NCBI GenBank assembly: GCA_003142475.1
Contig: PLMK01000036.1
Span: 1 to 45,131, forward strand
Length of the DNA: 45,131 bases
From: Ignavibacteriota bacterium
GTDB taxonomy: Bacteria > Bacteroidota > Ignavibacteria > UBA10030
Reading direction: 5' to 3'
The first letter of the stretch is position 1. Each line of letters opens with the position of its first letter. This document shows, piece by piece, positions 29,757-39,198 of the stretch. Below the pieces are notes generated by a model. It made no database searches. It was not told where the DNA came from and worked only from the letters and a program-made list of their open reading frames with translations. Position numbers and translations under genes: made by a program.

Positions 29757-29801
29757 AATTTTACGAATAAACATAATCCTTTTAGATTAAAGGAGCAAGC
29801 C

Positions 29802-31073
29802 TTGGATAAATTTGTCATCAACGGCGGGAAATTTCTTAGTGGTACGGCCACTATTGGCGGTGCGAAGAATGCTTCATTGGCGTTAATGCCCGCAGCAATT
29901 CTTGCGGTCGGTACTTCTCATCTTTCCAACACACCAGACCTGCGCGATGTGATGACAATGAGCCGGTTGCTTGAGACAATGGGTATTCAAGTCTCGTCAG
30001 TCAAGCAGACAATGACCATCGATACAACAACGATCAATAGTTATGAAGCACCGTACGAACACGTGAAGAAAATGCGTGCGTCCATTTATGTACTGGGTCC
30101 ATTGGTGGCAAGATTCGGGCAAGCTAAGGTTTCACTTCCCGGTGGTTGTGCATGGGGACCGCGTCCGGTAAATTTACACATCGAAGGCATCCGCAGACTT
30201 GGGGCCGAAATTGATCTTGAAGCTGGTTACATAATAGCGAAGGCAAAACGTCTGCATGGCGCGCGGATTCTTTTTGATATTGCCAGCGTTGGTGCAACGG
30301 GCAATGTAATGATGGCTGCGGTACTTGCAAAAGGTACGACACTTATTGAGAATGCGGCACAAGAACCAGAGATTGTTCAGCTTGCAGAATTCTTATTAAA
30401 AATGGGTGCAAAGATTCATGGTATTGGTACAGGTCGTTTAGAAATTGAAGGCGTTGATGAATTACATTCTGCAGACATTGCAACAATTCCGGATCGCATC
30501 GAAGCCGGAACGTTTCTCATTGCCGGTGCAATAGCGGGGAAGCAAGGCAGTGTTGTGCGGTTAGAAAAATGCAATCCACATCATATCGGTGCTTTAATCA
30601 TAAAGTTGGAAGATGCCGGAGCAAAAGTTACCACTGGTACCGATTGGGTAGAACTCTCTCCGCCGGAAAGGATTGCACCTGTTAATGCGACGACTGCGAT
30701 TTATCCTGGTTTCCCAACTGATATGCAAGCACAATGGATCGCGTTGATGTCGTTGGCAGGCGGCACCAGTATAATAAAAGACACGGTGTATTATGACCGC
30801 TTCATGCACGTACCTGAACTTGTTCGACTTGGCGCCAACATCACTGTGAAAGAAAATATTGCTACAGTTGTCGGTGTGAAAAAATTAACAGGAGCGAAAG
30901 TAATGTCCACAGATTTACGCGCGAGTGCATCGCTTGTTCTTGCCGGACTTGTTGCGGAAGGAACAACGGAAGTTCTTCGCGTATACCATATTGATCGTGG
31001 ATACGAATCAATGGAGAAGAAACTCCAAGTACTTGGTGCTGACATTCGCCGTGAACAAGGCGAGGAGTTTTAA
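29802..31073 (+). CDS. murA: UDP-N-acetylglucosamine 1-carboxyvinyltransferase
   Basis: Transfers enolpyruvate from PEP to UDP-GlcNAc, the first committed peptidoglycan step. The 423-residue protein has GGAKNASLALMPAAIL (about 18-33, catalytic Lys), the PEP-adduct cysteine at 116 in PGGCAWGPRPVNLH, and RIEAGTFLIAGAI near 231-243. The cysteine is present, so this version should be fosfomycin-sensitive rather than the naturally resistant Asp type. The start is TTG with a strong AAAGGAG site. Confidence 0.97.
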   Translation: MDKFVINGGKFLSGTATIGGAKNASLALMPAAILAVGTSHLSNTPDLRDVMTMSRLLETMGIQVSSVKQTMTIDTTTINSYEAPYEHVKKMRASIYVLGPLVARFGQAKVSLPGGCAWGPRPVNLHIEGIRRLGAEIDLEAGYIIAKAKRLHGARILFDIASVGATGNVMMAAVLAKGTTLIENAAQEPEIVQLAEFLLKMGAKIHGIGTGRLEIEGVDELHSADIATIPDRIEAGTFLIAGAIAGKQGSVVRLEKCNPHHIGALIIKLEDAGAKVTTGTDWVELSPPERIAPVNATTAIYPGFPTDMQAQWIALMSLAGGTSIIKDTVYYDRFMHVPELVRLGANITVKENIATVVGVKKLTGAKVMSTDLRASASLVLAGLVAEGTTEVLRVYHIDRGYESMEKKLQVLGADIRREQGEEF

Positions 31074-31108
31074 TTACCGAATGAAACCTTCCGAAGGTAA
31101 CTCAGATC

Positions 31109-33325
31109 ATGCAAATCCGCACATTCCAAATTTCTGTACTTATCCTTATTCTCTTTGCCATTGTCTGTACGCGCATTCCGCTTTTTAATTATTTAGGATT
31201 TGAATTTTCTGCGCTCACAGTTCTGCTCGCCGGATATATTTCTGGAATTTTAACACTTGCACTTTGGCGACAAACCAATCCCGAATGCAAATCGGATGTC
31301 TGGCGTTTTATCGGCAGGAGTGCCGCTGCCTCATCTATTCTTCTTGCGATTCCATTTATCATTTCGCTAGCAAATGCATTATTTGTGAAGAATTGTTCTA
31401 TCGGCGGTGGTGCAAAGTTGTATGCGTTAACGGTAATTCCTGGTGTATTCTTTTCCATCTCGTTTGCCCTGTTGGTTGGGATAGTGTTTGGAAGATGGCG
31501 TAAAACTATTTTTACTGTAATCTACATTTTCATTCTTTTCCATATTCTCGTTGTTACTCTCATCCGTCCGCAAGTATTTGCATTCAATCCGATCATAGGA
31601 TTCTTTCCCGGCTTTACCTACGACGAAACACTTCAGGTAACTCAACGATTATTGACGTACCGGTTGGCAACACTTGCCGCCGCCGGATGTTTTGCGGCTG
31701 GATCTGTTTGGTTGTGGCAGATACATCAGAATAAAAAGGAAACGGTTCATGCAATACGGTCTGCACTTCCTATTGTTGAACTCGTTGTCATTGCCGTGCT
31801 TGCCCCTGTTGTTGTCATCATATTCGCGTTAAGCGATAATCTTGGATTTTCTTCATCTGAAAAATTTATCCGGCAAAAACTTGCCGGTAATTATAAGACA
31901 ACACATTTTGAAATCATCTATTCAGCAGGAAGTATTACACGTGAGCGCATCGAGCAAATTGGCATGTTGCACGAGTTTTATTTTGATAAGATCTCGCATG
32001 GAATGAACATTCATTCGCAGGAGCGAATTGTGTCTTTTCTTTATGCTTCGCCTGAACAGAAAGGGCGGCTTATTGGTGCAGTGAACACTGAAATCGCGAA
32101 GCCGTGGTTGAGGCAGATGCACATCAATCTTTCGGGCTTTGAATCATCATTGAAACATGAAATGGTGCACGTGCTTGCGACAGAGTTCGGGTGGTCGCCT
32201 TTGAAAATTGCACCGAATTCCGGATTGGTTGAAGGTATCGCCATGGCGATGGGGCGGACTTCTATGATAGAAGAACCGCTTGATCGTGCGGCGGCACTGG
32301 TGTTCGCTTCCGGTGTTCACCCGAATCTTAAATCACTTTTCACGCTCACCGGTTTCGTTCAAGCTAATCCCTCCATTAGTTACACGCTTGCCGGATCCTT
32401 TTGCCGATTTCTCATCGACTCGTTCGGTATAGATCAGTTCAAGCGATTGTATGCGGGTGGTGATTTTAAAAATATCTACCAACGGGATTTAAAATCGTTG
32501 CTCATGGAGTGGCAAATTTCTGTTAAAAATATTCATCTCGATTATGCTGATAGCATAAAAGCTGCGTACTTCTTCCGGCGTCCCTCAATTTTTGGAAAAG
32601 AATGCGCGCGTGTAATCGCAAACTCGAATACCGAGACAAGAGAACATCTTATCCATCATGATTTTGAAAAAGCACTTGTGTCTGCAGAACAATCTTTGAG
32701 GTTGAGTAAGACACCTGAAGCTGTCTCTCAGAAAGCAGCTGCTCTATTTGAGATGCGGCGATTTAAGGATTACATCGAGTTTGTAAATTTACAATTTCGG
32801 GATACAACAATTGGCTATGCTCTTTTGGCGTTTCATCTTCGACTTGGCGATGCATACTGGGCGTTGGATTCCCTTGCGCAAGCGAGACAAGAGTACGAGG
32901 TAATGTCACGCATTCATTTGAACTCTTCATACGAAGAGGCGTGTATACTTCGGTTGGAAACATTAAAAAATTCACAGGAGCATGGTGAGCTTCTAGTCTG
33001 TTTTGCATATTCTATGGAAGACACAACGCGCATTGCGCGACTGGAACGATTGACAAGTCCGATAGCGCGTTATTTACTTGCACGCGAATATGTGGCGAAA
33101 CAACGCTTTGCTGAAAGTGCACGAATCCTGGAATCGGTTGGGCCTATGGAATCAAAGACACTCGAATATTTTCGCTTACACCGATTAGGGAAAGTTTGGT
33201 TCGAGTTACAGGAATTTGAAAAAGCTAAGACCGCATTTGCGCAATCGCTTCCGATAGTTCCGAATACTTTTCTTCAATTGGAAACGACCGAATGGATTGA
33301 ACGGTGTGAGTGGATGAGAAATTAA
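31109..33325 (+). CDS. Multi-pass membrane protein with gluzincin peptidase and TPR-like domains
   Basis: A 738-residue protein. The N-terminal part has about seven hydrophobic segments (to about residue 245). It is followed by an extracytoplasmic peptidase-MA-like domain with HEMVH at 350-354 and the downstream Glu in LVEGIAMAMG at 375, the HExxH...E gluzincin arrangement. Residues from about 530 to the end form helical repeats resembling TPRs. The order membrane-protease-TPR suggests a surface-associated protease or chaperone-like scaffold. It starts 35 bases after murA, possibly co-transcribed. The substrate is unknown. Confidence 0.8.
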   Translation: MQIRTFQISVLILILFAIVCTRIPLFNYLGFEFSALTVLLAGYISGILTLALWRQTNPECKSDVWRFIGRSAAASSILLAIPFIISLANALFVKNCSIGGGAKLYALTVIPGVFFSISFALLVGIVFGRWRKTIFTVIYIFILFHILVVTLIRPQVFAFNPIIGFFPGFTYDETLQVTQRLLTYRLATLAAAGCFAAGSVWLWQIHQNKKETVHAIRSALPIVELVVIAVLAPVVVIIFALSDNLGFSSSEKFIRQKLAGNYKTTHFEIIYSAGSITRERIEQIGMLHEFYFDKISHGMNIHSQERIVSFLYASPEQKGRLIGAVNTEIAKPWLRQMHINLSGFESSLKHEMVHVLATEFGWSPLKIAPNSGLVEGIAMAMGRTSMIEEPLDRAAALVFASGVHPNLKSLFTLTGFVQANPSISYTLAGSFCRFLIDSFGIDQFKRLYAGGDFKNIYQRDLKSLLMEWQISVKNIHLDYADSIKAAYFFRRPSIFGKECARVIANSNTETREHLIHHDFEKALVSAEQSLRLSKTPEAVSQKAAALFEMRRFKDYIEFVNLQFRDTTIGYALLAFHLRLGDAYWALDSLAQARQEYEVMSRIHLNSSYEEACILRLETLKNSQEHGELLVCFAYSMEDTTRIARLERLTSPIARYLLAREYVAKQRFAESARILESVGPMESKTLEYFRLHRLGKVWFELQEFEKAKTAFAQSLPIVPNTFLQLETTEWIERCEWMRN

Positions 33326-33331
33326 CGTTGA

Positions 33332-34771
<1,440 letters not shown>

Positions 34772-34786
34772 GAAAAAGAAGTGCTT

Positions 34787-34824
34787 AAGCTGGGAAGGAG
34801 TTCTGCTCCCGCCCAGCTTTTTTT
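34787..34824 (+). terminator. Rho-independent terminator after eno
   Basis: AAGCTGGG (34787-34794) pairs with CCCAGCTT (34812-34819), with a further GGAG/CTCC inner stem, and is followed by a run of T to 34824. This is the clearest terminator in the window. Confidence 0.85.
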
Positions 34825-34841
34825 ATTCTGAGGAGAAATGT

Positions 34842-36239
34842 ATGATCCCAAAAATCAAATTTGGAACAGACGGTTGGCGCGGTATTATTGCCGATGACTT
34901 TACATTTGAAAATATCGCGAAGGTTGCACTGGCGGCAGCGAATTTCTATAAACGGCACAAGAAAATTAAAAATGGAATCGTGGTTGGTTACGATTCACGT
35001 TTCCTTTCGCAGGAGTTTGCCGAAAAAGTTGCCGAAGTGCTGGGCAATCGCGGTATTAAGGTTATTCTTTCCGATAAAATTTCTTCAACGCCGATGGTCT
35101 CATTGCTGACAAAGAAATTGAATGCTGCCGGCGGTGTGGTTATTACAGCAAGTCACAATCCGGCAAAATACAACGGCTTCAAGATCAAAGGTGACTTTGG
35201 CGGTCCAGCTTTTCCCGAGACTATTCAAAAGGTGGAGAAGGAACTTAAGAAAGTTATTAAGTCGAAAGTAGTATGTAAGAAATCCTTTACAGAGTTAGTT
35301 GAGAAAGGCGTTATCAAGAAGATCGACTTCACTTCTGTATATATCGAAGATATCAAGAGTAAGATCAATATTGATCTCATTAAATCAGCAGGAATCAAGA
35401 TTGCTTATGACGCAATGCACGGTGCGGGTCAGGGTGTGATGGATCAAATTCTTCCGTTGAAGATTTCGATTCGCGGCGATTTCAATCCGTCGTTCGACGG
35501 AAGTCATCCTGAGCCTTTACCTCAGAATACTCCCGGATTGATTGAAGCAATTGTAAAGAACGGTTGCGACATCGGTATTGCAACTGACGGCGACGCAGAC
35601 CGCATCGGTGCATTCGATGAGAAAGGAAACTTCGTTGATTCACACCGTATCTTTGCGCTTCTCCTTAAATATTTTATTGAAGAGAAAAAGATGACTGGCG
35701 AAGTAGCGAAATCATTTTCCGTTAGTCAAATTATCGACAAGATGTGCAAGAAATATGGCTTGGTTCTGCATGAAACACCCGTTGGTTTCAAGTATCTCTG
35801 TCGGCTCATGGTAGAAGGAGATATCCTTATTGCAGCAGAAGAAAGCGGCGGGATTGCTGTCAAAGGACATCTTCCGGAGCGTGACGGTACGTATATCGGT
35901 CTTCTGCTTGCAGAAATCATGGCCACACAGAAAAAGAAATTAAGCGAACTGGTCTCCGAACTTATGAATGAATTTGGCTGGTATTACTTCGATCGGAATG
36001 ATGCCCATCTTACCGAGAAGGAAAAGAATCGCATCATGGCGTTCTATAAAAAAGGCCCGAAGCAGATTGCAGGATTCCCAATCCAGCGAATCGAAACCAA
36101 AGACGGCTTCAAACTCTTTGTCGAGAACGGCTGGGTGCTGGTACGCGCATCTGGAACGGAACCGCTGATTAGATTCTATGCTGAAGCAGAAACGCCAGAA
36201 AAAGTAGAAACATTGTTGAAGGCAGCACGTGGAGTGTAA
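34842..36239 (+). CDS. Phosphoglucomutase/phosphomannomutase family protein
   Basis: A 465-residue alpha-D-phosphohexomutase. FGTDGWRG at the start, the phosphoserine loop TASHNPAKYNG (Ser104), the metal loop TDGDADR near 248-254, the sugar-binding ESGG near 332-335 and the phosphate-binding RASGTEPLIRFY near 433-444 are intact. Glucose, mannose or glucosamine phosphates are possible substrates; the ESGG rather than GEQSGH form argues against GlmM. It may supply GDP-mannose for gmd or glucose-1-phosphate. AGGAGA precedes the ATG. Confidence 0.92.
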   Translation: MIPKIKFGTDGWRGIIADDFTFENIAKVALAAANFYKRHKKIKNGIVVGYDSRFLSQEFAEKVAEVLGNRGIKVILSDKISSTPMVSLLTKKLNAAGGVVITASHNPAKYNGFKIKGDFGGPAFPETIQKVEKELKKVIKSKVVCKKSFTELVEKGVIKKIDFTSVYIEDIKSKINIDLIKSAGIKIAYDAMHGAGQGVMDQILPLKISIRGDFNPSFDGSHPEPLPQNTPGLIEAIVKNGCDIGIATDGDADRIGAFDEKGNFVDSHRIFALLLKYFIEEKKMTGEVAKSFSVSQIIDKMCKKYGLVLHETPVGFKYLCRLMVEGDILIAAEESGGIAVKGHLPERDGTYIGLLLAEIMATQKKKLSELVSELMNEFGWYYFDRNDAHLTEKEKNRIMAFYKKGPKQIAGFPIQRIETKDGFKLFVENGWVLVRASGTEPLIRFYAEAETPEKVETLLKAARGV

Positions 36240-36257
36240 TGAAATAGTAAAGTCTTT

Positions 36258-36287
36258 TCCGCCAAAGGCGGATGCGCCTCTGGCGCA
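36258..36287. repeat. Two tandem perfect hairpins (REP-like)
   Basis: TCCGCC-AAA-GGCGGA (36258-36272) is followed at once by TGCGCC-TCT-GGCGCA (36273-36287), two perfect 6-base stems with 3-base loops. They lie just before a separate terminator hairpin, which suggests a dispersed palindromic element rather than part of the terminator. Confidence 0.6.
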
Positions 36288-36300
36288 GAGTATTTGAGAC

Positions 36301-36329
36301 AACCTCCGGCAATGTCCGGAGGTTTTTTT
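36301..36329 (+). terminator. Rho-independent terminator after the phosphohexomutase gene
   Basis: AACCTCCGG (36301-36309), loop of 6, and CCGGAGGTT (36316-36324), ending in a run of seven T. Confidence 0.85.
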
Positions 36330-36356
36330 ATATTTCTGTAAGAAACGGAATTTATA

Positions 36357-36479
36357 ATGAGCGAATTACATCGCGGCGATGAACTTCAACTTGAAATTAC
36401 GGATGCAGCATTCGAGGAGCTGGAAGCCTGTCATTGTAACACGCGCAGCGTGTTACTGTTTAAAAGGACAATATGCTGA
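36357..36479 (+). pseudogene. First rlmD 5'-end copy, fused to a palindromic element (40-codon ORF)
   Basis: The ORF starts like RlmD (MSELHRGDELQLEITDAAFE versus MLKRGDEVQLEITTAAFE in rlmD itself) and then runs in frame into a 51-base element encoding a Cys-containing tail (ELEACHCNTRSVLLFKRTIC). Its stop TGA overlaps the ATG of the next copy. I call it a gene-end remnant; a translated leader peptide is the alternative. Confidence 0.6.
36418..36468 (+). repeat. 51-base palindromic element, copy 1
   Basis: Begins AGCTGGAAGCCTG and ends TTTAAAAGGA. It contains the perfect hairpin GTAACACGC-GCA-GCGTGTTAC (36436-36456) and ends in the AAAAGGA ribosome site used by the next ORF. Confidence 0.75.
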
Positions 36480-36589
36480 AACGCGGTGATGAGATACAAC
36501 TTGAGATTACTGATGCTGCATTCGAGGAGCTGGAAGCCTGCAAATGTAACACGTGCAGCGTGTTTCTGTTTAAAAGGAAACTATGCTAA
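36473..36589 (+). pseudogene. Second rlmD 5'-end copy, fused to the palindromic element (38-codon ORF)
   Basis: Starts MLKRGDEIQLEITDAAFE, nearly identical to RlmD at protein level, then continues into ELEACKCNTCSVFLFKRKLC. Four cysteines lie in the last 16 residues. Its stop TAA (36587-36589) overlaps the rlmD ATG (36583), and its own ATG overlaps the stop of the first copy, so the three starts form a coupled chain. AAAAGGA precedes the ATG. Confidence 0.6.
36528..36578 (+). repeat. 51-base palindromic element, copy 2
   Basis: Same element as at 36418, with the hairpin at 36546-36566. One C-to-T change converts a C-G pair to a T-G wobble, and an outer pair is lost. It provides the AAAAGGA ribosome site for rlmD itself. 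Confidence 0.75.
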
Positions 36590-38040
36590 AACGAGGTGAC
36601 GAGGTACAACTTGAAATTACAACCGCGGCATTCGAGGGTAAAGCCGTTGCTCGCCATGAAGGATTGGTAGTATTTGTTGAGAATGCCGTACCCGGTGATC
36701 TCGTTTTAGCTAAGCTGTTGAAAATCAAGAAGAGTTTTGCAGAGGCTAAAGTTGTCCTTGTTGAGCGTCCATCGCCATTGCGCGTGGAGCCCCGCTGTAA
36801 GTACTTTGGTGTTTGCGGTGGATGCAAATGGCAGCATGTAGATTATCAAGCACAGCTTCGGTTTAAACAACAGCAGGTAGTTGATTCATTCGAGCGCATC
36901 GGTGGATTTTCCAATCTCAATGTTCTTCCTATTGTTGGTGCGGATGAAATATATTTCTATCGTGGTAAAATGGAATATTCGTTTGCCGAGAAACAATGGC
37001 TGACATCTCCACCGATAAGATTGGAAAAAGATAAATCTTCTAATGAAATATCGTTAGAAAATATTTCGTCAATCGTCGATTCACCATCGCCTATTTTTCT
37101 GGGCTTGCATGTTCCGCAGCGCTACGATAAGGTTCTGGACATTGATGAATGTCACTTGCAGTCCGTCGTTTCCAATCAGATTTTGAATTTTACGCGTGAC
37201 TTTGCCCATCGGAACCATCTTAACGTGTATGATTCGGACCGCAACAGTGGTTATCTCCGCTTCCTCGTTATTCGCGAGAGCAAAAAGACAAAAGAAGTGA
37301 TGGCAAATTTAGTGACATTCGAACATCGGCCGGATGTGATGAAACAATATGCAGTAGAGTTGAAAGGGAATGTTGAACAAGTGACAACTGTGGTGAACAC
37401 GATTAACAGCAAGAAAGCACAAATTGCATTTGGGGAAACAGAGAATGTCTATCTCGGCAATGGCTGGATTCATGAGCGATTGGGTGATCATAATTTTTCT
37501 GTTTCAGCAAGTTCATTCTTTCAAACCAATGTCGCGCAGGCAGAGAAACTCTATGGTGTGGTGAAAGAATTTGGTGAGTTCAAGTCGACGGATGTTGTGT
37601 TTGATCTCTATTCTGGAACAGGTTCTATCGCTATCTTTATTTCTGATCTTGTGAAAGAAGTGGTTGGAATAGAGTCTGTGGAAAGCGCTATCCATGATGC
37701 AGAAAAGAATGCACAGTCGAATAATATAACAAACTGCCATTTTCTACTTGGAGATTTAAAAGACCGGTTGACTAAAGATATATCGTGGATGTCATCTCAC
37801 CCGAAACCGGATGTGCTCATCATCGACCCACCGCGCAACGGTATGCATCCCAAAGTTGTAGAAGAAATTCTTGGACTGGCGCCAGAACGCATCGTTTATG
37901 TCAGCTGCAATCCTGCAACGCAAGCACGCGATGTGGAATTGCTCTGCGCTGAAAAATATCAATTGATCAAACTTCAGCCAGTGGATATGTTTCCGCATAC
38001 ATTCCATATCGAAAATGTAGCGCTTTTGCACAAAAGGTAA
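36583..38040 (+). CDS. rlmD: 23S rRNA (uracil-5-)-methyltransferase RlmD/RumA family
   Basis: SAM-dependent enzyme making 5-methyluridine in 23S rRNA; RlmC/RlmCD-type specificity cannot be excluded. In 485 residues there is an N-terminal TRAM domain (1-60), an iron-sulfur site with Cys72, Cys78, Cys81 (CKYFGVCGGC) and Cys190, the SAM motif FDLYSGTGSIAIF near 345-357, IIDPPRNGMHPK and the catalytic Cys442 in YVSCNPAT. The whole set is intact, so the gene should work despite two partial copies of its start immediately upstream. The start is set by AAAAGGA and homology. Confidence 0.95.
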   Translation: MLKRGDEVQLEITTAAFEGKAVARHEGLVVFVENAVPGDLVLAKLLKIKKSFAEAKVVLVERPSPLRVEPRCKYFGVCGGCKWQHVDYQAQLRFKQQQVVDSFERIGGFSNLNVLPIVGADEIYFYRGKMEYSFAEKQWLTSPPIRLEKDKSSNEISLENISSIVDSPSPIFLGLHVPQRYDKVLDIDECHLQSVVSNQILNFTRDFAHRNHLNVYDSDRNSGYLRFLVIRESKKTKEVMANLVTFEHRPDVMKQYAVELKGNVEQVTTVVNTINSKKAQIAFGETENVYLGNGWIHERLGDHNFSVSASSFFQTNVAQAEKLYGVVKEFGEFKSTDVVFDLYSGTGSIAIFISDLVKEVVGIESVESAIHDAEKNAQSNNITNCHFLLGDLKDRLTKDISWMSSHPKPDVLIIDPPRNGMHPKVVEEILGLAPERIVYVSCNPATQARDVELLCAEKYQLIKLQPVDMFPHTFHIENVALLHKR

Positions 38041-38107
38041 ATTAAAAAGAGGAGCATATGAGTACCTGGAAGCGAGCATAACTCTACTATCTTCCAAGGA
38101 CACTATT

Positions 38108-39016
38108 CTATTTTAAATGTTCTTCAAAAAACAAGGCTATGGATTTTTCGTACGTTACACCGCCAACTTCCCACACATTGTTATGTTCGGCACCATCGAT
38201 GAGCAGAAGACGCTTTGGTTCGTTGGCGGCGTCATATAACAACTTTGAGTAATCAGATTTAATGAACGAATCATTTTTTCCATGAACAATTAAAATCGGT
38301 ACATGCACGCGTTTAATATCTGCAACTGGTGCGACAAGTCGCGCTTTGAAGTTCGCCATTTTTTGGGATTGTACTAGCGCGATGTTCCGCAAGAAATGCC
38401 ATGGCAGTTTGATTATGCGCTTCTGGTAATCCACGAAAACAACTCGTAAAGTTGTGTAGCTTCCTTCTGAAATAACGCAAGCAATCCGAGGATCATTAGC
38501 GGCGGCCTGAATTGCTACTGCACCACCCATTGATGTTCCGAAGACGCCAATCTTACCAATCTTCATGTTTTTTCTTGACTTCAAGTACGAAATCACTGCC
38601 GAAACATCAAGCTTTTCATAAAAGCCGTAGGTGCAATAGTATCCTTCGCTTTCACCATGCTGACGCGAATCATAGAGAAATATATTGAATCCCTTATCGT
38701 ACAGAGATCGGGCAAAGTTTACACCGGCGATTTTACAATCACCAACGCCGTGCAGATATATGATAGTGCCGCGTGCTTTTTTCTTTTGACGTACGAACCA
38801 GCAGTTTAATTTCAATCCATCGAATGTCTCTACGGTTACATTCTCTTGAGGAAGTCCGGCATCTTTCGGTTCCAGTAGATTGGTGAAGCGAGCATACCAA
38901 TCCTTCTTACGTCGAATGGGTTTTAAAAGAATGAGCGGTCCAGCAACGAGAAGAACAAATGTTGCCTGAATAAGAAAGAGAACGGACAGAATGAACAGGT
39001 TATAGATGATTTCCAT
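38108..39016 (-). CDS. Membrane-anchored alpha/beta hydrolase
   Basis: A 302-residue serine hydrolase with an N-terminal hydrophobic anchor (about 5-30). The oxyanion/HG region is IIYLHGVGDCK, the nucleophile elbow GTSMGGAVAIQ (GxSxG, near 160-170), and the acid and His candidates are in VHGKNDSFI and DGAEHNNVWEVGG near the C-terminus. It resembles the BEM46/YqkD-like or FrsA-like hydrolases (DUF1749-type sequences are more distant); no substrate can be named. It is convergent with rlmD. Confidence 0.88.
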   Translation of the reverse strand: MEIIYNLFILSVLFLIQATFVLLVAGPLILLKPIRRKKDWYARFTNLLEPKDAGLPQENVTVETFDGLKLNCWFVRQKKKARGTIIYLHGVGDCKIAGVNFARSLYDKGFNIFLYDSRQHGESEGYYCTYGFYEKLDVSAVISYLKSRKNMKIGKIGVFGTSMGGAVAIQAAANDPRIACVISEGSYTTLRVVFVDYQKRIIKLPWHFLRNIALVQSQKMANFKARLVAPVADIKRVHVPILIVHGKNDSFIKSDYSKLLYDAANEPKRLLLIDGAEHNNVWEVGGVTYEKSIALFFEEHLK

Positions 39017-39198
39017 TGAAATTCTGTAATGAAATGTCTTTAATATCAGAGTGAAAAATGTCTCTTTTAGAATATATCAAGGCATAAGGATGGAAGCAAG
39101 CAGTTCCAGGCACGTGTATTGTAGGCTTGAATGAAGCCCCATCACTCACTATCTTGCATTGAAGCCCCAACCTTTTCACAGAATAAAGGTCTAATTGT

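Larger units (their letters stand above)
36372..36637 (+). repeat. Tandem repeat of the rlmD start, period exactly 110 bases
   Basis: Units begin at 36372, 36482 and 36592. Units 1 and 2 differ at about 15 of 110 positions (about 86% identity, counted by eye). The third, partial unit is the real rlmD start, matching over about 46 bases (76-80%) until TTCGAGG, where the first two continue into the palindromic element and rlmD continues into its own sequence. Many differences in the shared part are synonymous. Confidence 0.9.

Noticed and set aside
31086-31098. Palindrome ACCTTC-C-GAAGGT between murA and the next gene
   Set aside because: A loop of one base makes it a poor RNA hairpin and no other feature supports an operator there.
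36372-36637. CRISPR array
   Set aside because: Units are 110 bases without constant short repeats and variable spacers, are partly coding, and contain the rlmD start.
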